Below are positions 1 through 6,178 of a stretch of DNA of 7,553 nucleotides, in pieces. Both the position numbers and the translations under genes were made by a program. The notes beneath the pieces are model-generated. The model saw only the letters and a list, made by a program, of their open reading frames with translations. It made no database searches and was not told the DNA's origin. The stretch covers positions 1 to 7,553 of the forward strand of contig JAIXXW010000186.1 in the NCBI GenBank assembly GCA_027490555.1. Reading direction: 5' to 3'. Positions within the stretch are counted from its first letter, which is position 1. Every line of letters starts with the position of its first letter. Source of the stretch: Comamonadaceae bacterium. GTDB taxonomy: Bacteria > Pseudomonadota > Gammaproteobacteria > Burkholderiales > Burkholderiaceae_C.

Positions 1-947
1 ACCCAACTGAGCACCTGGTAGCAATCGGCCACGCTGGGCACGATCACGCGCAATGCCCGCACATCGAGCACCCTGTCAAAAGGCAATGACTTGCCCCGCA
101 TTTTTTTGACGATGCTGTAGATGTGCTTGGGTCGTCCTTCCACCGTGGCGTCGATGCCCTGGCTGGTCAGGGCCTGAAGCAAGCGCTCGCGCAGCTCCTG
201 CATGTAGCGTTCGCGCTCGGTCCGCTTTTCATCCAGCAAACGGGCGATGTCCTTGTAGGTCAGCGGCTCCAGAAAACGGAAAGCCAGGTCTTCCATTTCC
301 CATTTGATCTGCCAGATGCCCAAGCGGTTGGCCAAGGGTGCAAAGACCTGCAGGGACTCGCTGGCCAAAGCCGGTGGCACGGGCAATTTGGTGGCCGCAA
401 AATGGCGCAGCGTTTGCAAGCGCGAGGCCAGACGCAGCATGACCACCCGCAGATCGCGGCTGAAGGCCAGCAGCATTTTGCGCACATTTTCAGTCTGCCA
501 ACGCGGGCTCAGGGGGGTGTTGTCGGCCCCGGAGCTGGGGGGTTCGGCCATCCTGGACAGGCGTTGCACATGCACCAGCTGGTTGGTTTGCATGGCCAGC
601 TGCGACAAAGGGGCGCCAAAGGCCTTGGCCATCACCTCTTCGGGCTTGTTCAGGTGCGGGCAGGCGTAGACCAGGTAGGTGGCCGCCTGCATGGCCACGG
701 AACCGCCAATGTCCTTCAGGATCGCGGCCACCGCGTCCGCGTGGTCCAGGATGTTTTCCCCCGTGTCCAGGGTTTCGCCTGCGATCAGGGGCTCGGCAAA
801 AGCGCGGGCTTTGGCCAGGGTATCGCTGGGCGAGGACATGCCCGCCTCGTCCGCCGTGGCGAGCATCACCGCTGGCACCGGACCGGTGTGCATGCGCGCG
901 CTGGCCGTCATCGGGCTGGCCGGGTGGCTGGAGATGGGGCTGACCAT
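1..947 (-). CDS. relA: RelA-type (p)ppGpp synthetase, N-terminal part (truncated by window edge)
   Basis: RelA/SpoT-family protein that makes the alarmone (p)ppGpp from ATP and GTP/GDP in the stringent response; RelA enzymes act at the ribosome when uncharged tRNA is sensed. I translated 315 codons from the ATG at 947, and the gene runs off the left edge. Residues about 45-190 form the N-terminal HD-like domain. Where a SpoT hydrolase carries its metal-binding HD pair, this protein reads YLVYACPHLNKP (91-102), so the hydrolase looks inactive and the protein synthetase-only. NVRKMLLAFSRDLRVVMLRL (154-173), FAPLANRLGIWQIKWEMEDL (202-221) and the synthetase-domain start GRPKHIYSIVKKM (271-283) with FDRVLDVRALRV (290-301) are typical of RelA. 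The remaining synthetase, TGS and ACT regions lie outside. The start lies 4 bp after the hydrolase stop with no clear ribosome binding site, which suggests translational coupling. A second ATG at codon 13 is an alternative start. Confidence 0.93.
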   Translation of the reverse strand, partial: MVSPISSHPASPMTASARMHTGPVPAVMLATADEAGMSSPSDTLAKARAFAEPLIAGETLDTGENILDHADAVAAILKDIGGSVAMQAATYLVYACPHLNKPEEVMAKAFGAPLSQLAMQTNQLVHVQRLSRMAEPPSSGADNTPLSPRWQTENVRKMLLAFSRDLRVVMLRLASRLQTLRHFAATKLPVPPALASESLQVFAPLANRLGIWQIKWEMEDLAFRFLEPLTYKDIARLLDEKRTERERYMQELRERLLQALTSQGIDATVEGRPKHIYSIVKKMRGKSLPFDRVLDVRALRVIVPSVADCYQVLSW

Positions 948-951
948 GGTG

Positions 952-1899
952 TCAATCGCCCAGCAAAAACTCGCGCACCACCGCGATCTGATCGACCCCC
1001 GTCAAGGTCGGCGCATGGCCACAGCCGGGCCAGGTGTCCAAGCGGGCGCGGGGGCCGCGCTGTGTCATGGCCTGCGCGGTTTCCGCCGTCAACAGGTCTG
1101 AATCCTGGCCTCGGATCAACAGCGTCTGTGCCTGAATCTGATCGTACAGGCCCCACAACATGGCTTCGCCAGCGGCCGCAGCTTCTGGCGTGAGCGCGCG
1201 CACAGCCACGCCGATGGCGGGGTCGTAATGCAAGGTCAGCCGTCCCTCGGTGCCCGGACGGGTCATGTGCACACTCATCTCACGCCACACCTCGGGCGAC
1301 ACGGGGCCAAAGCCCTGGGACAGCTGCCACATGGCCTCAGCCGCTTCGTCCAGATCCTGGTATTGCCCGTACTGGCCGACAAAGGCCTGCATGCGCTGAA
1401 CCGATGACCAGGTGATGGCTGGCCCCACGTCGTTGAGCACCAGGCGGCGAATCGGTGAAGGCAAGGGCAAGCCCGGCTGGCCGGCCAACACCATGCCGAT
1501 CAGGCCCCCCATGCTGGTGCCCACCCAGTCCAGTTGCTGGATCGGCGCCGCTGCACCCCGTTGCGCCTGCAGCTGGGCCAGCATGGCCAGCATGTCGCCC
1601 GCATACTGCGGCACCTGGTACAGCGCTGGATGGGGCAGCCATTCGCTGCGCCCCCGGCCCGCCACATCGGGGCAAATGACCTGCACAGCGCCTTGGCTGT
1701 GCGCCACCAAGGCTTGGGCCAGGCGGTCGAAATCGCGCCCCTGGCGGGTCAGGCCATGCACGCACACCACCACATGCCGAGCATCGGCCGGCCCCCAGCA
1801 CCAGTAAGCCATGCGGTGCTGGCCCTCCGGGTGCGGGCAGCTCACCCATTCAAGGTGCGCAGGGGTGCTGGGTTCAGGCGGGGTGACGGTCATGTCCAT
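952..1899 (-). CDS. alpha/beta-fold hydrolase
   Basis: Predicted cytoplasmic serine hydrolase of the alpha/beta-hydrolase fold, 315 aa; the substrate cannot be read from the sequence. Visible motifs are the oxyanion strand VVVCVHGL (43-50, HG at 48-49), CPDVAGRGRS (76-85), the nucleophile elbow GTSMGG (127-132, Ser129), the likely acid Asp266 in RGQDSDLL and the base His295 in GCGHAPTL. The catalytic set is therefore complete and correctly ordered. The strong cap-region sequence NDVGPAI resembles hydrolases usually annotated only as alpha/beta hydrolase in Burkholderiales. The frame stays open upstream to an ATG at 1977, but that would run the protein through the AT-rich promoter region. I chose the ATG at 1899, with another at 1893 six bases on; neither has a strong ribosome binding site, and an ATG at 1950 is also possible. 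The gene is the first of a two-gene unit with relA, 4 bp downstream. No signal peptide is seen from the chosen start. Confidence 0.85.
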   Translation of the reverse strand: MDMTVTPPEPSTPAHLEWVSCPHPEGQHRMAYWCWGPADARHVVVCVHGLTRQGRDFDRLAQALVAHSQGAVQVICPDVAGRGRSEWLPHPALYQVPQYAGDMLAMLAQLQAQRGAAAPIQQLDWVGTSMGGLIGMVLAGQPGLPLPSPIRRLVLNDVGPAITWSSVQRMQAFVGQYGQYQDLDEAAEAMWQLSQGFGPVSPEVWREMSVHMTRPGTEGRLTLHYDPAIGVAVRALTPEAAAAGEAMLWGLYDQIQAQTLLIRGQDSDLLTAETAQAMTQRGPRARLDTWPGCGHAPTLTGVDQIAVVREFLLGD

Positions 1900-1994
1900 C
1901 GGAAACAATCGGTGTGTGATGCAACGCCCACAGAGACCGGGCAGCGCCATAATGGAATTTTTTACATCGTAATTCATCTTTCGGAGCGCCCATC
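1900..1994. promoter_or_regulatory. divergent intergenic region between hydrolase and bdhA, candidate promoters
   Basis: This 95-bp spacer separates the divergent hydrolase-relA and bdhA-ompR-envZ units, so it should hold promoters for both. The stretch 1948-1980 is clearly more AT-rich than its surroundings. On the plus strand CATAAT (1948-1953) matches five of six bases of a sigma-70 -10 box. It would place a transcript start near 1960, about 35 nt before bdhA. I see no good -35 hexamer at 16-18 bp, so the assignment is weak. The nearly palindromic CCATAATGG (1947-1955) also gives a poor -10 (CATTAT) on the minus strand. Confidence 0.35.
1983..1986 (+). promoter_or_regulatory. ribosome binding site of bdhA
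   Basis: GGAG lies eight bases before the ATG at 1995. This is good Shine-Dalgarno spacing and fixes the start of the 3-hydroxybutyrate dehydrogenase. Most other starts in this window have little or no such signal. Confidence 0.7.
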
Positions 1995-2765
1995 ATGTTG
2001 CAAGGAAAAACAGCCCTGGTCACAGGTTCCACCAGCGGTATTGGTCTGGGCATTGCCAAGGCCTTGGCCAGGCAAGGTGCCAACATCGTGCTCAACGGTT
2101 TCGGCGACGCCGAAGGCCCCAAGGCTGAGATCCAGGCGCTGGGCGTGCAGGTGGCCTACCACGGCGCCGACATGCGCCAGGCCTCTGAGATTGAGGCCAT
2201 GATGGCCTTCGCTGCCCACACCTTCGGTCGCGTCGACATCCTGGTCAACAATGCCGGCATCCAGCACGTGGCCCGGATCGAGGATTTCCCGGTTGAGCGC
2301 TGGGACGCCATCATCGCGATCAACCTCTCCAGCGCCTTCCACGCCACCCGTCTGGCCTTGCCGGCCATGCAGGCGGCCAACTGGGGGCGCATCATCAATG
2401 TGGCCTCCATCCACGGCCTGGTGGGGTCGGCCGAAAAGTCGGCCTACGTGGCGGCCAAACACGGCATCGTGGGCCTGACCAAGGTCACCGCACTGGAAAA
2501 CGCCACCACGGGCGTGACCTGCAACGCGATCTGCCCCGGTTGGGTGTTGACCCCACTGGTGCAAAAACAGGTGGACGCCAAGGCCGCCGCCATGGGGCTG
2601 AGCAACGAAGAAGCGAAAAAAGTCCTGCTGCAAGAGAAAGAGCCCTCGATGCAGTTCACCACCCCCGAAGAACTGGGCGAGCTGGCGGTCTTTTTCTGCT
2701 CGCCAGCCGGCAACAACGTGCGCGGCGTGGCCTGGAACATGGACGGGGGCTGGACAGCCCAATAA
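1995..2765 (+). CDS. bdhA: D-3-hydroxybutyrate dehydrogenase (SDR family)
   Basis: NAD-dependent oxidation of (R)-3-hydroxybutyrate to acetoacetate, a cytoplasmic step in the breakdown of polyhydroxybutyrate and ketone bodies. The 256-aa length is normal for a classical short-chain dehydrogenase. Visible motifs are the Rossmann glycine motif TGSTSGIG (10-17), NNAG (85-88), the catalytic tetrad Asn110, Ser138, Tyr151 and Lys155, and the PGWVLTP segment (181-187). The substrate pocket argues for this specific enzyme: Gln90, His140, Lys148 and Gln192 match, with a constant offset of 4, the Gln94, His144, Lys152 and Gln196 that I recall binding substrate in the Pseudomonas fragi enzyme. The carboxy terminus GGWTAQ is also typical. 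A GGAG ribosome binding site supports the start. The gene opens a tight plus-strand run, with ompR beginning 4 bp after its stop, so the three genes are probably co-transcribed. Confidence 0.93.
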   Translation: MLQGKTALVTGSTSGIGLGIAKALARQGANIVLNGFGDAEGPKAEIQALGVQVAYHGADMRQASEIEAMMAFAAHTFGRVDILVNNAGIQHVARIEDFPVERWDAIIAINLSSAFHATRLALPAMQAANWGRIINVASIHGLVGSAEKSAYVAAKHGIVGLTKVTALENATTGVTCNAICPGWVLTPLVQKQVDAKAAAMGLSNEEAKKVLLQEKEPSMQFTTPEELGELAVFFCSPAGNNVRGVAWNMDGGWTAQ

Positions 2766-2769
2766 GGCG

Positions 2770-3501
2770 ATGAGCCCTTCCAAGCGCCTGGACAAACTCG
2801 TCATCGTCGACGATGACGCGCGCATCCGTGACCTGTTGCGCCGTTTTTTGTCCCAGGAGGGCTTTGATGTCTTGCTGGCCGAAGACGCCCGGGCGCTGGA
2901 CCGCATCTTGCAGCGGGAAACCATCGACCTGGTGGTGCTGGATCTGATGCTGCCCGGCGAGGATGGCTTGAACATTTGCCGGCGCATGCGCGGCCAGGGG
3001 GACATGACCCCGGTGATCATGTTGACCGCCAAGGGGGAAGACGTGGACCGCATCGCCGGACTCGACATCGGCGCCGACGATTACCTGGTCAAACCCTTCA
3101 ACCCGCGCGAGCTGCTGGCGCGCATCCATGCGGTGTTGCGCCGTCGCCCCCAGGACCTGGTGCCTGCGGCCCCTTTGGCGAGCGAACAAGGGGTCATCAC
3201 CTTTGGCCCCTTCGCGCTGGACCTGGGCACCCGTTCACTGAGCAAGAACGGCCAGCAGATGCCCTTGACCAGCGGTGAATTCGCCATGCTCAAGGCCTTG
3301 GCACGCCACCCCAGGCAGCCATTGACCCGGGACAAGCTGGCTTTGCTGGCCCGAGGGCGCGAATTCGAGCCCTTTGACCGCAGCCTCGATGTGCAGATTT
3401 CCAGGCTGCGCAAAATGATCGAGGCGGACCCGGCCAACCCCAAAATCATCCAGACGGTGTGGGGCGTGGGCTATGTGTTTGTGCCGGACGGACAGGCGTG
3501 A
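2770..3501 (+). CDS. ompR: OmpR-type response regulator
   Basis: DNA-binding response regulator of 243 aa, closely resembling enterobacterial OmpR, which controls porin and other envelope genes in response to osmolarity and pH. The receiver domain (about 9-125) has the acidic pair Asp14/Asp15, phospho-acceptor Asp58 in VLDLMLPGEDG, Thr86 in MLTAKGE and Lys108 in LVKPFNPRELLARI. The winged-helix DNA-binding domain (about 140-240) contains PLTSGEFAMLKAL (165-177), LARGREFEPFDRSLDVQISR (193-212) and the terminal TVWGVGYVFVPDG (229-241). These are nearly the same strings as in E. coli OmpR, so orthology is very likely. The start lies 4 bp after the bdhA stop; the only purine run (AAGG, overlapping that stop) is too close to the ATG for a normal ribosome binding site, so coupling to bdhA translation is likely. 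The kinase gene follows with a 4-base overlap. The target genes in this organism are unknown. Confidence 0.95.
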   Translation: MSPSKRLDKLVIVDDDARIRDLLRRFLSQEGFDVLLAEDARALDRILQRETIDLVVLDLMLPGEDGLNICRRMRGQGDMTPVIMLTAKGEDVDRIAGLDIGADDYLVKPFNPRELLARIHAVLRRRPQDLVPAAPLASEQGVITFGPFALDLGTRSLSKNGQQMPLTSGEFAMLKALARHPRQPLTRDKLALLARGREFEPFDRSLDVQISRLRKMIEADPANPKIIQTVWGVGYVFVPDGQA

Positions 3502-4880
3502 ACCCCTCGGACATCGCCCCGCCCCCGCCTGACCGGGTCGAAAAATCTGGCCGCAGGTTCCAGCTCAGCCTGTTCTGGCGCACCTTCCTGATGCTGGTGT
3601 TGCTGATTTTCTTCAGCAACCTGGCCTGGCTGCAGCTGTTTCGCACCCAGGAATACGAGCCCAGGATTTTGCGCAATGCCCACCAGATCGCCACCGTGGT
3701 CAACCTGACCAGGACAGCCTTGGTCCACTCCGATGCCATCGCGCGGGTTTCCTTGCTCAAATCCCTGGCCGACGAGGAGGACGTGAACATCCAGACCCGC
3801 GAACCGGATGACCAGGTCGTGGTGTTTGGGGATTCCGCCATGGAAAAACGGCTGGTCCAGGAGATGATCAAGCGCCTGGGGCCGGACACCGTCATCGCCT
3901 CGCAGGTCAATGGCGAAGCCGGACTGTGGGTGGGTTTCAAGATCGAGCGCGACAGCTATTGGCTGCACATGGACGCCGAACGCCTGCGCCCGCTCGGCGG
4001 CTCGGGCTGGTTGATCTGGCTGGGCATCACCCTGGCCCTGTCCCTGGCCGGCGCGGCCATGGTGACGGGGCTGATCAACCGTCCGCTCAAGCGCCTGTCC
4101 TTGGCCGCCAGCCAGGTGCGCGAGGGGCAATTCGGCCAGGCCACGCTGGACGAAAACGCGGCCACCCCCGAGATTCGCGAGGTCAACATCGGTTTCAACC
4201 GCATGGCCGAACGGCTGGCCAAGGTCGAAGCCGAGCGGGCCCTGATGCTGGCGGGCATCTCGCACGATTTGCGCACCCCCCTGGCCCGCCTGAGGCTGGA
4301 GACCGAGATGAGCGTGGCCGATGCGGACACACGCGCGCTGATGGCTGGCGACATCGCGCAGCTGGACACCATCATCGACAAATTCCTGGACTACGCCCGG
4401 CCCGAGCCCAGCGCGCTCAGGCCGGTCTGGCTGTCCGATCTGGTCAGCCGCTGCATGGCCCCCTGGCGGCACGATCCACAGGTCGAGATCCGGGTGGACC
4501 TGGCAGAAGACCTGTGTGTCGAGGCCGAACCAGTGGAGCTGTCACGCGTCTTGTCGAACCTGCTGGAAAACGCCCAACGCCATGGCCAAAGCCCGGGCGA
4601 TGGCATCGCCCGGATCGAGATCGTGGCCCGGGCAGAGCCAGGCTGGACCGTGTTGCAGGTGCGCGATCATGGCCCCGGCGTGCCCGATGAGGCGTTGCAC
4701 CAACTGACGCAACCGTTTTTCAGGGGGGATGCGGCCCGCACATCGGCCACAGGCTGTGGCCTGGGCCTGGCCATTGTGGCGCGTTCGGTGCAACGCATGG
4801 GCGGCATGCTGGCCTTGGCCAACCACCGCACGGGCGGTCTGGTGGCGGTGATGAAACTCAGGCCGTCCCCGGAGAGCTGA
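3498..4880 (+). CDS. envZ: EnvZ-like osmosensor histidine kinase
   Basis: Inner-membrane sensor kinase, partner of the adjacent OmpR, 460 aa from the GTG at 3498. That GTG overlaps the ompR stop as GTGA and keeps the first membrane segment; an in-frame ATG at 3459 lies inside ompR and is less likely. Order of parts: short cytoplasmic N-terminus rich in Pro, transmembrane helix 1 (about 26-48), periplasmic sensor region (about 49-168), transmembrane helix 2 (about 170-192), HAMP linker (about 193-245), then the dimerisation domain with phospho-acceptor His256 in GISHDLRTPLARLRLETEM. The ATP-binding domain shows the N box around Asn358 (NLLENAQRHG), the G1 box DHGPGVP (390-396), FFRGDAARTSATG and the G2 box GCGLGLAI (419-426). 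All catalytic motifs are intact. The H-box surroundings are EnvZ-like, whereas the periplasmic region is not recognisably conserved. The 3' end overlaps the convergent ispF by 23 bp. Confidence 0.92.
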   Translation: MNPSDIAPPPPDRVEKSGRRFQLSLFWRTFLMLVLLIFFSNLAWLQLFRTQEYEPRILRNAHQIATVVNLTRTALVHSDAIARVSLLKSLADEEDVNIQTREPDDQVVVFGDSAMEKRLVQEMIKRLGPDTVIASQVNGEAGLWVGFKIERDSYWLHMDAERLRPLGGSGWLIWLGITLALSLAGAAMVTGLINRPLKRLSLAASQVREGQFGQATLDENAATPEIREVNIGFNRMAERLAKVEAERALMLAGISHDLRTPLARLRLETEMSVADADTRALMAGDIAQLDTIIDKFLDYARPEPSALRPVWLSDLVSRCMAPWRHDPQVEIRVDLAEDLCVEAEPVELSRVLSNLLENAQRHGQSPGDGIARIEIVARAEPGWTVLQVRDHGPGVPDEALHQLTQPFFRGDAARTSATGCGLGLAIVARSVQRMGGMLALANHRTGGLVAVMKLRPSPES

Positions 4881-5352
4881 CGGTCAGCAGGGCCACGGCA
4901 CGCGCCTCGATGCTGTGCCCCATGCCCACAGGCCCCAGCTTTTCAGCGGTCTTGGCTTTGACATTCACCCGGTCGGTCGACACCCCCAGGGCCTGGGCCA
5001 CAGCCGCGTGGATGGCGGCCATGTGCGGCGCCAATTTGGGCGCCTGGGCCACCACGGTGCTGTCCACGTTCACCAGTGTCCAACCCTGGGCCCGCACCCG
5101 ACGCATCGCCTCTTGCAAAAGCACTTTGGAATCTGCGCCCTTGAACTGCTCGTCTGTGTCCGGAAAATGGCGCCCGATGTCGCCCAGGCCCGCTGCGCCC
5201 AGCACCGCGTCGGTGATGGCGTGCAAGAGCACATCGGCATCCGAGTGCCCGAGCAGGCCTGCGCTGTGGGGGATCTCCACACCGCCCAAAATCAGCTTGC
5301 GGCCTGGCACCAGGGCGTGCACGTCCCAGCCCTCTCCGATGCGGATGTTCAT
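4858..5352 (-). CDS. ispF: 2-C-methyl-D-erythritol 2,4-cyclodiphosphate synthase
   Basis: Cyclises 4-diphosphocytidyl-2-C-methyl-D-erythritol 2-phosphate to the 2,4-cyclodiphosphate with release of CMP, in the MEP pathway to isoprenoids; the family works as a cytoplasmic, metal-dependent homotrimer. Length is 164 aa, slightly longer than the usual 155-160. Motifs: GEGWDVH (7-13) with metal ligands Asp10 and His12, LLGHSDADVLLHAITDAVLG (33-52) with the third ligand His44, GDIGRHFPDTD (57-67) and KAKTAEKLG (132-140) at the CTP/CMP-binding side. The ATG overlaps the ispD stop as ATGA, and a GAAAGG ribosome binding site inside ispD precedes it by 6 bases. The frame continues open further upstream, but that part lies within ispD. 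The last eight residues (TVSSPGTA) are read antisense to the end of envZ and go beyond the usual C-terminus after the ALL motif. Confidence 0.95.
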   Translation of the reverse strand: MNIRIGEGWDVHALVPGRKLILGGVEIPHSAGLLGHSDADVLLHAITDAVLGAAGLGDIGRHFPDTDEQFKGADSKVLLQEAMRRVRAQGWTLVNVDSTVVAQAPKLAPHMAAIHAAVAQALGVSTDRVNVKAKTAEKLGPVGMGHSIEARAVALLTVSSPGTA

Positions 5353-6074
5353 GGTCTGCCTTTCAAAACCGACTCGGCAAAGGCGAAGTCGGCCGGGTAA
5401 GTCACTTTCAGATTGTGCGCCGACCCCGGCACCAGGCGCGGGGCCAGACCTTGGCGTTCCATGGCGCTGGACTCGTCGGTGATGCCGGCAAAGCCGGTGT
5501 CCGCCGCTGCCGAGAGGGCCGCGTGCAGTGCCCCCAAACGGAACATCTGTGGGGTTTGTGCCAACCATTTGTCCTCGCGAGGCACGGTGCTGCCCACGCG
5601 GGCATGCCCCTGCGCGAGCGATTGCGACTTCAAGGTGTCGGGCAAGGGCAAAGCCAGCAAACCGCCCACCGGGTCATCACGGCAGGATTCGATCAGGGCC
5701 GTCACCGCTTCGGGCGTGATCAGGCAACGCGCCGCATCGTGCACCAGCACCCAATCCTGCGCGGGAATGCCTGCGGCCAGCATGGCGCTCAGGCCATTGA
5801 ACACGCTGGCTGCGCGGGTGGCGCCACCACAGGCCTGGCGCCTGAAGTGCGCAGGCCAGTGGGCTTGCGGCCACTCAAAATCGTCTTCGGCCATCACGAT
5901 GACCCAACCGGTGGACAGCTGCGGCACCCGGGCCAGCGCCTGCACGGTGTGCATGACCATGGGCTGACCCGCCACGGTCTGGTACTGCTTGGGCTGTGGG
6001 GTGCCCGCCCGGCTGCCATGGCCGGCACAGGGCACCAGAACATGGCAATGGGGATCGGCAGCGGGCGATGGCAT
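5349..6074 (-). CDS. ispD: 2-C-methyl-D-erythritol 4-phosphate cytidylyltransferase
   Basis: Joins CTP and 2-C-methyl-D-erythritol 4-phosphate to give 4-diphosphocytidyl-2-C-methyl-D-erythritol, the third MEP-pathway step; cytoplasmic. Length is 241 aa, normal for the family. Visible motifs are the nucleotide-binding loop VPCAGHGSRAG (14-24; Cys replaces the common Ala), PKQY (28-31), GGATRAASVFNGL (83-95), the signature VHDAAR (111-116), WLAQTPQMF (170-178), ITDESSAME (198-206) and KVTYPADF (223-230). By alignment from memory, Arg22, Lys29 and Lys223 correspond to the E. coli catalytic or substrate-binding residues Arg20, Lys27 and Lys213. The only plausible start is the ATG at 6074; the next candidate, a GTG at codon 14, lies in the core first strand. 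There is no Shine-Dalgarno sequence close to it, and a -10-like box lies so near that the transcript may have almost no leader. It is the first gene of an ispD-ispF unit. Confidence 0.95.
   Translation of the reverse strand: MPSPAADPHCHVLVPCAGHGSRAGTPQPKQYQTVAGQPMVMHTVQALARVPQLSTGWVIVMAEDDFEWPQAHWPAHFRRQACGGATRAASVFNGLSAMLAAGIPAQDWVLVHDAARCLITPEAVTALIESCRDDPVGGLLALPLPDTLKSQSLAQGHARVGSTVPREDKWLAQTPQMFRLGALHAALSAAADTGFAGITDESSAMERQGLAPRLVPGSAHNLKVTYPADFAFAESVLKGRP
5359..5364 (-). promoter_or_regulatory. ribosome binding site of ispF
   Basis: On the minus strand GAAAGG lies 6 bases upstream of the ispF ATG, inside the end of ispD. It decides the start at 5352 and suggests ispF can be initiated on its own as well as by coupling to ispD termination. 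Confidence 0.65.
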
Positions 6075-6082
6075 GGCTTGTG

Positions 6083-6088
6083 ATTGTA
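6083..6088 (-). promoter_or_regulatory. candidate -10 box of the ispD-ispF unit
   Basis: On the minus strand TACAAT, within CTACAATC (6082-6089), matches the sigma-70 -10 consensus in five of six bases. It would start transcription near 6076, only about 2 nt before the ispD ATG. No clear -35 hexamer is seen at 16-18 bp; the closest, TTGCAC (6111-6116), is about 22 bp away. The tentative call rests on the -10 match and on the same octamer facing the other way before mfd. Confidence 0.4.
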
Positions 6089-6152
6089 GGAGGTCCTATA
6101 CGGGCCTTCGGTGCAAGCCCCATTGAACTTTCCTCGGGCTTTGGCCCCCTTC

Positions 6153-6158
6153 TACAAT
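6153..6158 (+). promoter_or_regulatory. candidate -10 box of mfd
   Basis: TACAAT, within CTACAATC (6152-6159), lies in the divergent spacer and points at mfd. It predicts a start near 6165 and a leader of about 65 nt. The -35 position is poor: TTGAAC at 6123-6128 is 24 bp away and the bases at 17 bp (TTCCTC) do not fit, so activity would depend on the -10 or on another factor. Confidence 0.4.
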
Positions 6159-6178
6159 CGGGCGGTCAGTCCATGCAC

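Noticed and set aside
123..1193. Long plus-strand open frame of 356 codons
   Set aside because: It runs antisense across relA and the end of the hydrolase, both with clear family motifs. Its product is Gly/His/Arg/Gln-rich with no recognisable domain, as expected for the opposite strand of GC-rich genes.
1974..3068. Minus-strand open frame of 364 codons opposite bdhA and ompR
   Set aside because: It crosses two well-supported genes on the other strand and has no coherent domain.
3459..3497. ATG start for envZ inside ompR
   Set aside because: It would add 13 residues read out of frame within the ompR C-terminus. The GTG at 3498 with the classic GTGA overlap is the simpler choice.
3471..4472. 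Minus-strand open frame of 333 codons opposite envZ
   Set aside because: It is antisense to a kinase with intact H, N, G1 and G2 boxes, and its composition is that of a shadow frame.
4858..5568. Longer 236-residue version of IspF, a possible IspD-IspF type fusion
   Set aside because: The extra N-terminal part is an out-of-frame reading of ispD. The true ispF start has a ribosome binding site and an ATGA overlap with ispD, so these are two separate genes and not a bifunctional IspDF.
6087..6098. Small palindrome TAGGA-GG-TCCTA near the ispD start
   Set aside because: Five-base arms are too short to claim an operator without conservation data.
6136..6147. GGGC-TTTG-GCCC inverted repeat upstream of mfd
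   Set aside because: Only four base pairs, no U-run, and expected by chance in GC-rich DNA; not called as a terminator or operator.
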